A stretch of 64,000 bases of DNA from Melioribacter sp. (GTDB lineage: Bacteria; Bacteroidota; Ignavibacteria; Ignavibacteriales; Melioribacteraceae), in the NCBI GenBank assembly GCA_020723965.1, contig DYHW01000001.1:358587-422586 (forward strand), given 5' to 3'. The notes below the pieces were generated by a model. The model saw only the letters and a program-made list of their open reading frames with translations. It searched no databases and was not told the origin of the DNA. Positions 55,387 to 63,847 of the stretch are shown one piece after another (the stretch's first letter is position 1; the number at the start of each line of letters is the position of its first letter). Position numbers and translations under genes: made by a program.

Positions 55387-56526
55387 TTAAAACCGCACTT
55401 TACTATTTGTTCTTTTTTCATATTCAAGAACGAACGCGCTTGCAACAAAAATGGATGAATAAGTTCCTGTAATCATGCCAATAAAAAGAGCAAATGCAAA
55501 ACCTCTTAATACTTCGCCGCCAAAGATTAGCAAAACAATAATTGTGAGTAATGTAGTAAAAACAGTAATAACCGTTCTGCTCATAGTTTTGTTGATTGCA
55601 TGATTTATGTTTTCTTCGATCGAGGCTGTTTTGTGGATCTTTATCTGTTCTCTAACTCTATCGAACACAATTACTGTATCGTTGATGGAGTAACCAACCA
55701 AAGTCAAAAATGCAGCAACAATGCTCACAGAAATTTCCAAATTTAAGCCGGGAATAACTCCATAAAGAGCAGTAAAAATTCCGAGTGTAATAAGCACGTC
55801 GTGAAATAATGCAACTACAGCACCAACAGCAAAAATAAATTTGAATCTGAACCCAAGATAGATCAAAATAACAACAAGAGATAAAAGAACAGCTAAAATT
55901 GCATCGCGCTTCAATTCTTTTCCTACTTTGGGCCCAACCTTATCTTCTTTTAAAACCGTGAAGTGATTATCCTGCATTTTTGTTGTTAAGTTCTCTTTAA
56001 TCCAATCTGCAATACCAAGCCGAACAACCACGCCCGTATTTGTTAATTCCTCACTTACTTTAGCAGTTTGGAATCCAGCTTCGTACAATTTGTTGCTTAT
56101 TACTTCCGCTGTTTGCGCGTCAACAAAGTTGTACGTTATAGAATTGACAGTAGAATCAATAACTGTTTTTTGCAAACCCGGGTAAGTGTTTGTCATGATT
56201 GTTTCAATTCTTGCTTTAACTTTCGGTAAAATATTATTAGGAATTTCTTGAAGTTCAGTTCTTAAAAGAGCACCTGTTGTCCCGCCAAAAGTTTTTACCT
56301 CAACATTTCCGATACCAATATTATCGACTTCTTTTCTAATTTTTGCAATATCGATCGGTTTTTCAAATTGAAGAGCAATTTCAGATCCGCCCTTAAAATC
56401 GATTCCGAATTCAACGCCTTTTAGAAATAAATGAAGCAATCCAACAAGTAAAATTACAGAGGAAATGAAGTAAAACGTAGATCGTTTACTCATAAAATCA
56501 ATATTTAATTTCTCAAAAAGTCGCAT
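55387..56526 (-). CDS. secF: Protein translocase subunit SecF
   Basis: SecF pairs with SecD to drive late steps of Sec export with the proton-motive force. The 379-aa protein has a first membrane helix, a periplasmic domain (about 35-180) and five further helices. SecF motifs are FGIDFKGGSEIALQ, GPKVGKELKRDAILAV and VGYSINDTVIVFDRVREQI. It starts 21 bp after the secD stop. The length is above the E. coli 323 aa because of a longer periplasmic part. Confidence 0.95.
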   Translation of the reverse strand: MRLFEKLNIDFMSKRSTFYFISSVILLVGLLHLFLKGVEFGIDFKGGSEIALQFEKPIDIAKIRKEVDNIGIGNVEVKTFGGTTGALLRTELQEIPNNILPKVKARIETIMTNTYPGLQKTVIDSTVNSITYNFVDAQTAEVISNKLYEAGFQTAKVSEELTNTGVVVRLGIADWIKENLTTKMQDNHFTVLKEDKVGPKVGKELKRDAILAVLLSLVVILIYLGFRFKFIFAVGAVVALFHDVLITLGIFTALYGVIPGLNLEISVSIVAAFLTLVGYSINDTVIVFDRVREQIKIHKTASIEENINHAINKTMSRTVITVFTTLLTIIVLLIFGGEVLRGFAFALFIGMITGTYSSIFVASAFVLEYEKRTNSKVRF

Positions 56527-56547
56527 CTATTATTATTCTCCTAAAAT

Positions 56548-58443
56548 TTAACCGATGTTAATTTTATAACCTTTATTTAACATAAAGTCGAACAGTACTC
56601 TAACTAAAACCAACTGGCTGAATAAACTTGTTGCCAAACCGATCATAAGCGTTAATGCAAATCCTTGAACCGGCCCGCTTCCGAATTGATAAAGAATCAA
56701 CCCGGTAAAAAATGTAGTAATGTTAGAGTCGAAGATAGCCGAATATGAAAGTTTAAATCCGCTATCAACGGCGGCTTTAACAGTTTTTCCGGTGGATAAT
56801 TCTTCTCTGATTCTTTCAAAAATAATTACGTTGGCATCAACTGCCATTCCCATAGTAAGAACAATACCTGCAATACCCGGTAAAGTTAAAGTTGCGCCAA
56901 ATCCGGCAAGCACGCCCAGCAATAAGAGTATAGTAACAGATAAAGCAAAGTCTGCAAATACTCCGCTCCTTTTATAGTAGAATAACATGAAGATAGCCAC
57001 AATTAGATAGCCCAAAGAAGCAGATGTAAAGCCCTGGTTTACAGAATCTTGTCCTAGAGATGGACCAATTGTTCTTTCTTCTAAAATATCAACAGGAGCG
57101 GGTAATGCGCCAGCTTTCAAAACAATTTCTAAAAGTTTAGCTTCATCAAGATTTGCAGAGCCTGTAATTCTAGAACTTCCGGTAGGTATTTTGGTTTGAA
57201 TAACTGGAGCAGAATAAACAACGCCGTCTAAAACAATAGCACAGCGTTTATCAATATTAGCGCCTGTAATTCTTGCCCATTCACGCGCGCCTTCTGCGTT
57301 CATTTGCATTGTTACTTCAGGCGCTGATGTTGTAGGATCGATATTGGCTAGAGCATCAACAATTACGCCGCCGGTTAGCTCGGCATTTTTATTTACCATA
57401 TACATTCTGAAATATTTCTCGCCTTCAGGCCCAACTTCAGGTTTTGCATCGTAAAGGAACTCGATGTTATCAGGCAAAACTTTTCTTACATCTTCTCTTT
57501 GCAAGTAATTGTTTATTTTTTCTTTGTCAGATTCTTTAACGAAAGCATCTGGAATTCTTCCTTGTGGATCGATCAATCGGGCAACTGAAAAGAAAGGATG
57601 TTCTTTTGCAAATTGTTCTTCGGTTAGTTTTTCATTTGTTGTGTCTTTTTTTGCAGTTTCAATTAAAGTCGAATCTTTCTGAGTGGCTGCAAGAATCTCA
57701 TCGATTCTATTCATGATAGGTATGGCAAAGTCGGCTTCTTTAACTAACTTAAACTCAAGTAGCGCTCTTCCCTGCAATAATCTTTTTGCTTCTTCTTCCC
57801 TGGCAACTCCAGGTAATTCTATAATAATCCTTCTGGCTCCCTGTTTTTGAATGCTTGGTTCGGAAACCCCATATTGATCTACTCGGTTACGAATAATTTC
57901 GATTGCACGAGTAACGGCATCGGCTTCTTGCTCTAAAAGGCGCGCTTCAATTGTTGCATCATCTTCCCTAATAGAACCAAAGTAGCGGCTCATTCGAATT
58001 CCTTTTTCGCGCATTTTACGGGATAAAATTGAAACAACATTTTCGTCAGAAAGTTTTGATTCTGTTTCCGATTCTTTTAAAATTTCTTTGAATTGTTGAT
58101 CTGGGTCTTTAGCTAATTTTTCAAGAAGCTTAGCAGTATTAACTTCCATAACCAAGTACATTCCGCCCTGAAGATCGAGCCCCAATTTAACTCTTTTTTC
58201 ACGCGCAGAACGATATTCTGGATTATTGGTTAATATACTGTCTTTCTTAGAAGAGATCAGATCTTTCAATTCTGCATTTGTAATCGAAGGAGTGTTTTTC
58301 TGGATTTCTGCTTGAAGCGATTCTAATTGTTTTGAAACTTCTTTATTGTTCTGATAGTCCTTATAAGTAGGATAAAGAAGATACAAGCTGAGGGCAATAA
58401 AACCAGCAATCAGTATTAGTCTAAATCTCAGTTCTTTCATCAC
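56548..58443 (-). CDS. secD: Protein translocase subunit SecD
   Basis: The 631-aa protein has an N-terminal membrane helix, a large periplasmic P1-like domain and six membrane segments with the C-terminal RND-like core. Visible motifs are VKLGLDLQGGMYLVMEV, EIIRNRVDQYGVSEPSIQKQG, ILVDGVVYSAPVI-like IVLDGVVYSAPVI, and AVDANVIIFERIREEL. It leads secDF, on the minus strand. Confidence 0.95.
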   Translation of the reverse strand: MMKELRFRLILIAGFIALSLYLLYPTYKDYQNNKEVSKQLESLQAEIQKNTPSITNAELKDLISSKKDSILTNNPEYRSAREKRVKLGLDLQGGMYLVMEVNTAKLLEKLAKDPDQQFKEILKESETESKLSDENVVSILSRKMREKGIRMSRYFGSIREDDATIEARLLEQEADAVTRAIEIIRNRVDQYGVSEPSIQKQGARRIIIELPGVAREEEAKRLLQGRALLEFKLVKEADFAIPIMNRIDEILAATQKDSTLIETAKKDTTNEKLTEEQFAKEHPFFSVARLIDPQGRIPDAFVKESDKEKINNYLQREDVRKVLPDNIEFLYDAKPEVGPEGEKYFRMYMVNKNAELTGGVIVDALANIDPTTSAPEVTMQMNAEGAREWARITGANIDKRCAIVLDGVVYSAPVIQTKIPTGSSRITGSANLDEAKLLEIVLKAGALPAPVDILEERTIGPSLGQDSVNQGFTSASLGYLIVAIFMLFYYKRSGVFADFALSVTILLLLGVLAGFGATLTLPGIAGIVLTMGMAVDANVIIFERIREELSTGKTVKAAVDSGFKLSYSAIFDSNITTFFTGLILYQFGSGPVQGFALTLMIGLATSLFSQLVLVRVLFDFMLNKGYKINIG

Positions 58444-58554
58444 GGTTCTTAATTTTGTTATTGAAAATTTGTCAAAATTTGAGGCATCAAATATAGACGC
58501 TCCTCTCTAAAAAATCAATTAAATCATATGGTTTAGAGCTTTTTAAAGGGGGTA

Positions 58555-58587
58555 AAAAAAAACCCCGATAAAGGTCGGGGGTTTTTA
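58555..58587 (-). terminator. Rho-independent terminator of the rpsF-rplI operon
   Basis: CCCCGA (58563-58568) pairs with TCGGGG (58575-58580), flanked by A-run and T-run. On the minus strand the stem is followed by about ten T, giving a strong terminator 15 bp after rplI and 110 bp before secD. Confidence 0.88.
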
Positions 58588-58601
58588 AATCTAAAAAGAT
58601 A

Positions 58602-59045
58602 CTATTCTCGCACAACCCACGTTTTAACAGTTGCAGTTACGCTTGGGTGGAGTTTTACAGTAACAGTATAAATGCCAAGAGATTTGATAGTTTCTGTAAT
58701 CTCGATCCTTCTTTTTTCGATATCGAAACCTTTTTCTTTCAAAGAATCTGCTATCATTTGGTTAGTAACAGTACCGAAGATTTTATCTTCTTCGCCAACT
58801 TTTACCGGAATAGTAACAGAAACTTTTTCTAGTTCTGCAGCTAATTTTGCAGCGGAATCTAATTCTTTTGCTTCACGTTTTGCTATCTGTTTTTTTTCTT
58901 CTTCTAAAGCACGAATGTTACCTGCAGTGGCATGATATGCAATCTGACGGGGAATTAAATAGTTTCGTGCATAACCGTCTTTTACAGAAACAACATCACC
59001 CACTTTTCCTAACTGTTCAAAGTTTTTTCTTAAAATTACTTTCAT
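58602..59045 (-). CDS. rplI: 50S ribosomal protein L9
   Basis: L9 binds 23S rRNA near the L1 stalk. The 147-aa protein has the diagnostic N-terminal MKVILRKNFEQLGKVGDVV and KDGYARNYLIP, a central alpha-helix (about 45-75) and a C-terminal domain (FGTVTNQMIAD, then ITETIKSLGIYTV). It is the last gene of the rpsF-ssb-rpsR-rplI operon. Confidence 0.98.
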   Translation of the reverse strand: MKVILRKNFEQLGKVGDVVSVKDGYARNYLIPRQIAYHATAGNIRALEEEKKQIAKREAKELDSAAKLAAELEKVSVTIPVKVGEEDKIFGTVTNQMIADSLKEKGFDIEKRRIEITETIKSLGIYTVTVKLHPSVTATVKTWVVRE

Positions 59046-59058
59046 TGACCGGCTCCTC

Positions 59059-59286
59059 TTACTTAACTGCTTCAGAAACGAAAGGCAATATAGCTAATTG
59101 GCGCGCCCGTTTAATAGCAACTACTAATTCTCTATGCTGCTTTGCAGTAAGACCAGTAATTCTGCGCGGAATAATTTTGCCTTGATCAGTTAAAAATTTC
59201 TGAAGCGTCTTAGAATCTTTGTAATCGATGTGTGAATCGATTACTCTTTTTACTTTTTTTGTTGTTTTCATCTGTTGTCTCATCAT
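59059..59286 (-). CDS. rpsR: 30S ribosomal protein S18
   Basis: The 75-aa protein has the S18 core: [50 protein letters not shown] end. It overlaps the ssb stop by ATGA. S18 pairs with S6 in the 30S platform and may take part in feedback on this operon. Confidence 0.98.
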   Translation of the reverse strand: MMRQQMKTTKKVKRVIDSHIDYKDSKTLQKFLTDQGKIIPRRITGLTAKQHRELVVAIKRARQLAILPFVSEAVK

Positions 59287-59750
59287 GACTTATCCTTCAT
59301 TAAATCAGATTCTTCATTTGTCAAGAATTTATCGAACGAATTATCTTCATAATCAGCTTCGTCGGATTCTGTTACAATATCTTCACCATTTTCTAATGTC
59401 TTACTAAATTTATTCAGGAACTGAATTCTTTTGGCTTTAATTTCAACTATTGTTCTATTCTTGCCGTCTTCTGTTTTAAATGTTCTGCTCTGGAGTTCGC
59501 CATCAATTAAAACGGCGCTTCCTTTTTTTAGTCTATCTTTGCAGCTATCAGCTAATTTATTCCAAGCTACAACGCCAACATAACAGACGTCTTCCTGCCA
59601 TTGATTGCTGCTGTCTTTGTATCTTCTGTTTGCAGCAATATGAAAATTAATCACAGGTGTTCCGTTGGAAGTTTGTCTGAATACAGGATCCTTTGTTAAA
59701 TTGCCTGCAACTATTGCACTGTTAAGTTCTGGCATCTTAAGATCAGCCAT
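59283..59750 (-). CDS. ssb: Single-stranded DNA-binding protein
   Basis: From ATG 59750, 155 aa. The upstream ATG 59762 is part of GGAGG, the ribosome site, so ATG 59750 is chosen. The OB-fold has [50 protein letters not shown] and [14 protein letters not shown]. The acidic tail ends in [11 protein letters not shown] and lacks the usual DDDIPF tip through which SSB recruits partner proteins. Position in the rpsF-rplI operon argues for the housekeeping SSB; the odd tip is noted as a finding. Confidence 0.93.
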   Translation of the reverse strand: MADLKMPELNSAIVAGNLTKDPVFRQTSNGTPVINFHIAANRRYKDSSNQWQEDVCYVGVVAWNKLADSCKDRLKKGSAVLIDGELQSRTFKTEDGKNRTIVEIKAKRIQFLNKFSKTLENGEDIVTESDEADYEDNSFDKFLTNEESDLMKDKS

Positions 59751-59768
59751 CGTTACCTCCATTACTTA

Positions 59769-60155
59769 TTATTCTTTACTTTCGTTGTTTTGTGTTTGTA
59801 CTTCTTCAGCTAATTGGGCATTTTTTAATGCTTCTTTTTGTTTGGATAAAGCTTCCAGAGCAAATTTATCCAGCGTAATTGTTAGATATCGAATAATATT
59901 TTCATCAAGGCGGTAGTTACGCTCAAGAGTAGAAATTAATTCCGGTGTAGAAGTAAATCTAAAGATTGTATAATAACCGCTTTTAGCTTTATTGATAGGA
60001 TAAGCAAGACGTTTACGTCCCCACTTATCGATATCGATAACTTCTCCACCGTGTGTAGTAATTGTTTCTTGAATACGGCTAAGAGAAAATTCGATTTGTT
60101 CATCTTCAAGTGCTGCATTTAGAATGACAACACTTTCATAAATGCGTTTTCTCAT
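59769..60155 (-). CDS. rpsF: 30S ribosomal protein S6
   Basis: The 128-aa protein has the S6 core: RIYESVVILNAAL, IDKWGRKRLAYPINKAKSGYYTIFRF, STLERNYRLDENIIRYLTI. The Gln/Glu-rich tail (about 105-128) is normal. A strong GGGAGG precedes ATG 60155. It is the first gene of the operon and is preceded by a candidate S6:S18 leader. Confidence 0.98.
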   Translation of the reverse strand: MRKRIYESVVILNAALEDEQIEFSLSRIQETITTHGGEVIDIDKWGRKRLAYPINKAKSGYYTIFRFTSTPELISTLERNYRLDENIIRYLTITLDKFALEALSKQKEALKNAQLAEEVQTQNNESKE

Positions 60156-60185
60156 TTGATTTTCACCTCCCTTTGGTCTTTTGGC

Positions 60186-60214
60186 CTTCTCGATAGAAAG
60201 AATATCGGGGAAAG
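60186..60214 (-). promoter_or_regulatory. Candidate S6:S18-binding leader hairpin upstream of rpsF
   Basis: In mRNA sense, CGATA and TATCG form an inner stem with a 7-nt loop, preceded by a CCC(CG) bulge and an outer CTTT/GAAG stem. A CCG-containing bulge in a hairpin before rpsF is the feature reported for the S6:S18 autoregulatory leader. The match is by eye only. Confidence 0.35.
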
Positions 60215-60234
60215 CAGGGTTAATAAATTAGTGC

Positions 60235-60265
60235 CAAAAATATGATTATTTAATTAGCTGCGCAA
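60235..60265 (-). promoter_or_regulatory. Candidate Bacteroidota-type promoter for rpsF
   Basis: On the minus strand TATTTTTG (TAnnTTTG, + 60235-60242) lies 20 bp after a TTG (+ 60263-60265), as in the -7/-33 arrangement. Position is 80 bp before rpsF and upstream of the leader hairpin. Support is motif-level only. Confidence 0.3.
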
Positions 60266-60359
60266 CTACTAAGCTAACGATACTATTTTGATTACTATGC
60301 TAAGCGAAAATTATCATTTCTTATATCTAATATCTAAGTAGATATGTAAAGCAGACTGA

Positions 60360-60965
60360 TCATTCTTGCTCATCTTCACTGTTCGAACTTTGTCTTAATG
60401 GATTGTTCGCACTGAAAAGATCGGTCGCAGATTTAAAGCCGCCCGAAATAAATGCTTCGAGTAGTTCAACTGCAAAATCAATATCTGGTTTTATCTTTTC
60501 TAATTCTTCTTTTGCAAATTTTTCTAAAACAAAATCAGCCATATCACCTTTGTCGAATGCACCGCCAATTCCAAATCTTAGCCGCGGAAATTCTTCGCTT
60601 TGAAGATGGTAAATTATTGATTTGATACCGTTGTGTCCGCCGTGGCTGCCAGATTTGCGCAGACGAATTTTTCCTGTAATAAGATTAACATCATCTGCTA
60701 CTACCAATAAGTTATATAAGTCGACCTTTTGTACATCAATAAAATCTTTAACCGCAGAACCACTTAAGTTCATATAGGTTGTAGGTTTTATCAAAAAAAA
60801 ATCGGAAGCATCAGTTAGACCTTCCGAATAATAATAATCAAACCGAGATGCTTTGAAACCTAGATTATATTTTTCTGCTAACGTATCGAGAATTAAGAAA
60901 CCTATATTGTGCCGAGTCAAATTGTATTTCTTGCCTGGATTTCCCAAGCCAACAACCGCACGCAA
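60360..60965 (-). CDS. pth: Peptidyl-tRNA hydrolase
   Basis: Pth frees peptides from prematurely released peptidyl-tRNA. The 201-aa protein has VGLGNPGKKYNLTRHNIGFLILD (catalytic His in RHNIGF), LIKPTTYMNLSGSAV, VVADDVNLITGKIRLRKSGSHGGHNGIKSI and the RFGIGG stretch. All catalytic residues are present. It follows rplY by 7 bp. Confidence 0.96.
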   Translation of the reverse strand: MRAVVGLGNPGKKYNLTRHNIGFLILDTLAEKYNLGFKASRFDYYYSEGLTDASDFFLIKPTTYMNLSGSAVKDFIDVQKVDLYNLLVVADDVNLITGKIRLRKSGSHGGHNGIKSIIYHLQSEEFPRLRFGIGGAFDKGDMADFVLEKFAKEELEKIKPDIDFAVELLEAFISGGFKSATDLFSANNPLRQSSNSEDEQE

Positions 60966-60972
60966 ATCTAAA

Positions 60973-61611
60973 TTATTCCTCTTCTTCGGTTTTCTTGCCT
61001 TTAGAAATTACTTCCGGTTCAATTTGTTCTTCAGTTGGAACGGCGGCTGTAGGTTCAACAGCAGCACGAGGAGCAACAACTGATACAATAATTACTTCTT
61101 CGTTCTGAAGTATTTTTACATTCTCTATTTTTAAGTCTCGAACGTGCACAGAATTACCTAGTCCAAGATCTGTAAGATCGATTGTTATATGTTCCGGAAT
61201 ATTTGCTGGTAAGCAAGCTACGCGAAGTTTGTGCAGAGAATGCTGAATAATGCCACCTTCCTTAACCCCTTTTGCTTGTCCCAATAACGCAATTGGAACT
61301 TCAATTTCAATTTCTTGATCGGCAGAAATTCCTAAAAAATCGCAGTGAATAATTTTGTCTGAAACCGGGTCGAACTGAACTTTTTTCAAGATCGACTTGA
61401 GTTCCTGCTCATCATCTATTTTCAAGTTTACGATGTGTGTATCTGATGTGTAAACAAGAGGTTTTAATGATTTTTCCGCAAGATAAATCGGGGTGGGTTC
61501 AATATTTTTCGAATACAAAATTCCTGGAACATTCCCTGCTTTGCGCATCTGGTTAACATGCCCTTTGGTAGAAATTGTTCTTCTTTTTGCCTGAATGCTT
61601 ATTTCTGACAT
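60973..61611 (-). CDS. rplY: 50S ribosomal protein L25/general stress protein Ctc
   Basis: The 212-aa protein is the long Ctc form: the N-terminal 5S-rRNA-binding L25 domain (about 5-95, RKAGNVPGILY, DTHIVNLKIDDEQ, DPVSDKIIHCDF) and a C-terminal beta domain (about 96-180, LRVACLPANIPEHITIDLTDLGLG). An acidic low-complexity end (about 185-212) follows. It sits between prs and pth as in many bacteria. Confidence 0.95.
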   Translation of the reverse strand: MSEISIQAKRRTISTKGHVNQMRKAGNVPGILYSKNIEPTPIYLAEKSLKPLVYTSDTHIVNLKIDDEQELKSILKKVQFDPVSDKIIHCDFLGISADQEIEIEVPIALLGQAKGVKEGGIIQHSLHKLRVACLPANIPEHITIDLTDLGLGNSVHVRDLKIENVKILQNEEVIIVSVVAPRAAVEPTAAVPTEEQIEPEVISKGKKTEEEE

Positions 61612-61644
61612 TGCTTTAATTATCTCCTACTAATAATTTTCTTT

Positions 61645-62583
61645 CTAACTTTTATCTATTTCGAATAAAGAACTGATAGATTCATTTCTATGAGAACGAA
61701 TTATTGCTTCAGCCAAAAGACCTGAAGCAGATCGTACAACAATCTTGCTGCATTCCCCTTTGAGAGGAATGCTATCGGTAACATAAAGTTTTGTTATTGC
61801 CGAGTCTTCAATTTTTTTAAGAGCATCGCCTGAAAGCAGAGGATGAGTAACTGCGCCGTAAATTTGTTTTGCTCCTTTTTCTTTAAGAACTTGAACAGCA
61901 TTAACAAAAGTGCCGCCCGTATCAACTAAGTCGTCAACTAATAAGACATTTTTATTCTCTACTTCTCCTATAATATTCATTACTTCAGCCTGATTATGCT
62001 TCGGTCTTCTTTTATCAATTAAAACTAAACCTGCATCCATGCGTTTAGCATAAGAGCGCGCTAGTTTTAAGCCGCCTATATCAGGTGAAACTACAACAAG
62101 ATTTTCAAGCTGATCCTTGAATAAGCCGGAGAAAACTGGAGAAGCATACAAGTGATCGAAAGGAATATCAAAAAAACCTTGAATCTGAGCGGCGTGCAAG
62201 TCCATAGTAATTACTCTATCGGCGCCGGCAACAGTAATTAAATTTGCAACAAGCTTTGCAGTTATTGATACTCGAGGTTGATCTTTTCTATCTTGCCTTG
62301 CATAACCAAAATAAGGAATAACAGCCGTTACACGTGTTGCAGAAGCGCGTTTGGCTGCATCTATCATAATAAGCAGTTCCATTAAATTTTCTGCCGGCGG
62401 TTGAGTAGATTGAACAATATAAACATCTCTGCCGCGAATATTCTCTAGAAACTTCACCCAAATTTCGCCATCGCTAAATGTGCGAATATCTACATTGCCC
62501 TGGCTTAAACCGAGATATTGGCAAATTTTTCGGGTTAATTCTTCATTTGAAGAACCCGAAAATATAAAGGGTAGTTGTTCCAA
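61645..62583 (-). CDS. prs: Ribose-phosphate pyrophosphokinase
   Basis: Prs makes PRPP from ribose-5-phosphate and ATP for nucleotides, His and Trp. The 312-aa protein has GRDVYIVQSTQPP, YFGYARQDRKDQPR, DLHAAQIQGFFDIPFDHLYA (metal-binding His), VVSPDIGGLKLARSYAKRM and the PRPP loop LLVDDLVDTGGTFVNA. All are intact. It leads prs-rplY-pth on the minus strand. Confidence 0.97.
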   Translation of the reverse strand: MEQLPFIFSGSSNEELTRKICQYLGLSQGNVDIRTFSDGEIWVKFLENIRGRDVYIVQSTQPPAENLMELLIMIDAAKRASATRVTAVIPYFGYARQDRKDQPRVSITAKLVANLITVAGADRVITMDLHAAQIQGFFDIPFDHLYASPVFSGLFKDQLENLVVVSPDIGGLKLARSYAKRMDAGLVLIDKRRPKHNQAEVMNIIGEVENKNVLLVDDLVDTGGTFVNAVQVLKEKGAKQIYGAVTHPLLSGDALKKIEDSAITKLYVTDSIPLKGECSKIVVRSASGLLAEAIIRSHRNESISSLFEIDKS

Positions 62584-62686
62584 GTTACTAATCGAACGCC
62601 TATTCTTAAAAAACGAGCGCTAAATATAAAGAAATCTCTCTAGTCTGTCAACTTAAACGACTTTTACAGAATTCAGAGACGCTCTT

Positions 62687-63355
62687 CTATTTTATTCGTT
62701 TACTAAAGAGGTAAACAATAACTACAACTAAAACAAACAATGCGCTTAAATAGATCCATATAGGAGTTTCTTTTAGCTTGAACTGTTGATATGTAGCTGT
62801 TATCAGCTTTCCTCTGCCTATTTCATCAAGCGGATAATGCCAAGTAAGTTTGTTTCTATCAATTTCTGTTGCGTTATGGCTTAATATTTCTCCGGGCAGA
62901 TAATAAATGAAACTGATCGAAAAGTTTTTACTGCCGTATCCGAAACCCGTGGCAATTGGCGGAATGAATTGAGAAAATACTTTTGTGTTATTTTCTTCCG
63001 TTTTTATAGTTAACTGAGAATTTTTGAAAGCAGGAGTATTGTTAAGTGAATCTAAACTGTGAAAATTGAGTTCTATTTTTGAGTGAATTGTACTGTCTGT
63101 AAAGACTTTATAGACCTCTACATTTGTTACGTGACTAAATTCGGAAGAAAATTCCTTAAAGACCGAATCCTTATTAAAAATACCCAGTTGTTCAACAATC
63201 AACGAATCCCTTTGCGAAGTCCATTTCATCCAATAATGAATGAACATGTTGCCAGAGCCGTCAGTTTTTATTGTTGTAACTTGTGTGTAATTGAGGCATC
63301 CGTTAATAAAAATCAAAAAAGAGATTGTAATAATTGTAAAAAGTCTTTGTATCAT
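62687..63355 (-). CDS. LppM-like lipoprotein with C-terminal membrane anchor
   Basis: The 222-aa protein has a signal sequence with a lipobox (FINGC, Cys20) and a C-terminal membrane helix (about 198-216, WIYLSALFVLVVVIVYLF). The middle resembles the LppM/DUF3153-type domain: TTIKTDGSGNMFIHYWMKW, then ISFIYYLPGEILSHNATEI and KLTWHYPLDEIGRGKLITA. Such proteins are exported and of unknown function. A lipid anchor at one end and a membrane helix at the other is unusual but seen in this family. Its ATG 63355 has no strong ribosome site. Confidence 0.6.
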   Translation of the reverse strand: MIQRLFTIITISFLIFINGCLNYTQVTTIKTDGSGNMFIHYWMKWTSQRDSLIVEQLGIFNKDSVFKEFSSEFSHVTNVEVYKVFTDSTIHSKIELNFHSLDSLNNTPAFKNSQLTIKTEENNTKVFSQFIPPIATGFGYGSKNFSISFIYYLPGEILSHNATEIDRNKLTWHYPLDEIGRGKLITATYQQFKLKETPIWIYLSALFVLVVVIVYLFSKRIK

Positions 63356-63478
63356 AACCGATTTTTTTTAAAACAAATATGCAAAAAAAATGGTTAACAA
63401 ATAATAGAAGTTTGATTTCTGAAACCGAACGATTATTTTTTGCATCCAATTATTGTTAAATATTAAGAGGAAAGAGCA

Positions 63479-63712
63479 ATGCCCACATATGACTATAAGT
63501 GTTTAGATTGCGGACATACTTTTGAAGCATTTCAACGAATCGCGGAGGGACATTTAACAAATTGTCCTTTGTGTAACGGGCATATCAGAAGATTGATAGG
63601 AGCAGGCACTGCGCCAATATTTAAAGGAACTGGATTTTATCAAACAGATTACAAAAATAATTCAAGCAGTTCATCAAACAGCAGCACAGATGAAAAATCA
63701 ACTTCTTCTTGA
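63479..63712 (+). CDS. FmdB-type putative regulatory zinc-ribbon protein
   Basis: The 77-aa protein begins with MPTYDYKCLDCGHTFEAFQ; two CxxC pairs (C8/C11 and C29/C32, CPLC) form a zinc ribbon as in the FmdB/CxxC_CxxC_SSSS family. The Ser/Asn-rich tail (about 55-77) is typical. The function of this family is unknown. A GAGGA ribosome site lies 8 bp before the ATG. Confidence 0.9.
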   Translation: MPTYDYKCLDCGHTFEAFQRIAEGHLTNCPLCNGHIRRLIGAGTAPIFKGTGFYQTDYKNNSSSSSNSSTDEKSTSS

Positions 63713-63847
63713 TTTTTGTGTAGATTATTCAATCTCTCAAAAAAAAATCATATTAGTGAATAATAGAAATAAGAATTTGCTATCTCCTATTTACACACAC
63801 ATTGAATGAGAAGATATAATCCGGATGAAAATTTGTGCAGTTCTTTT

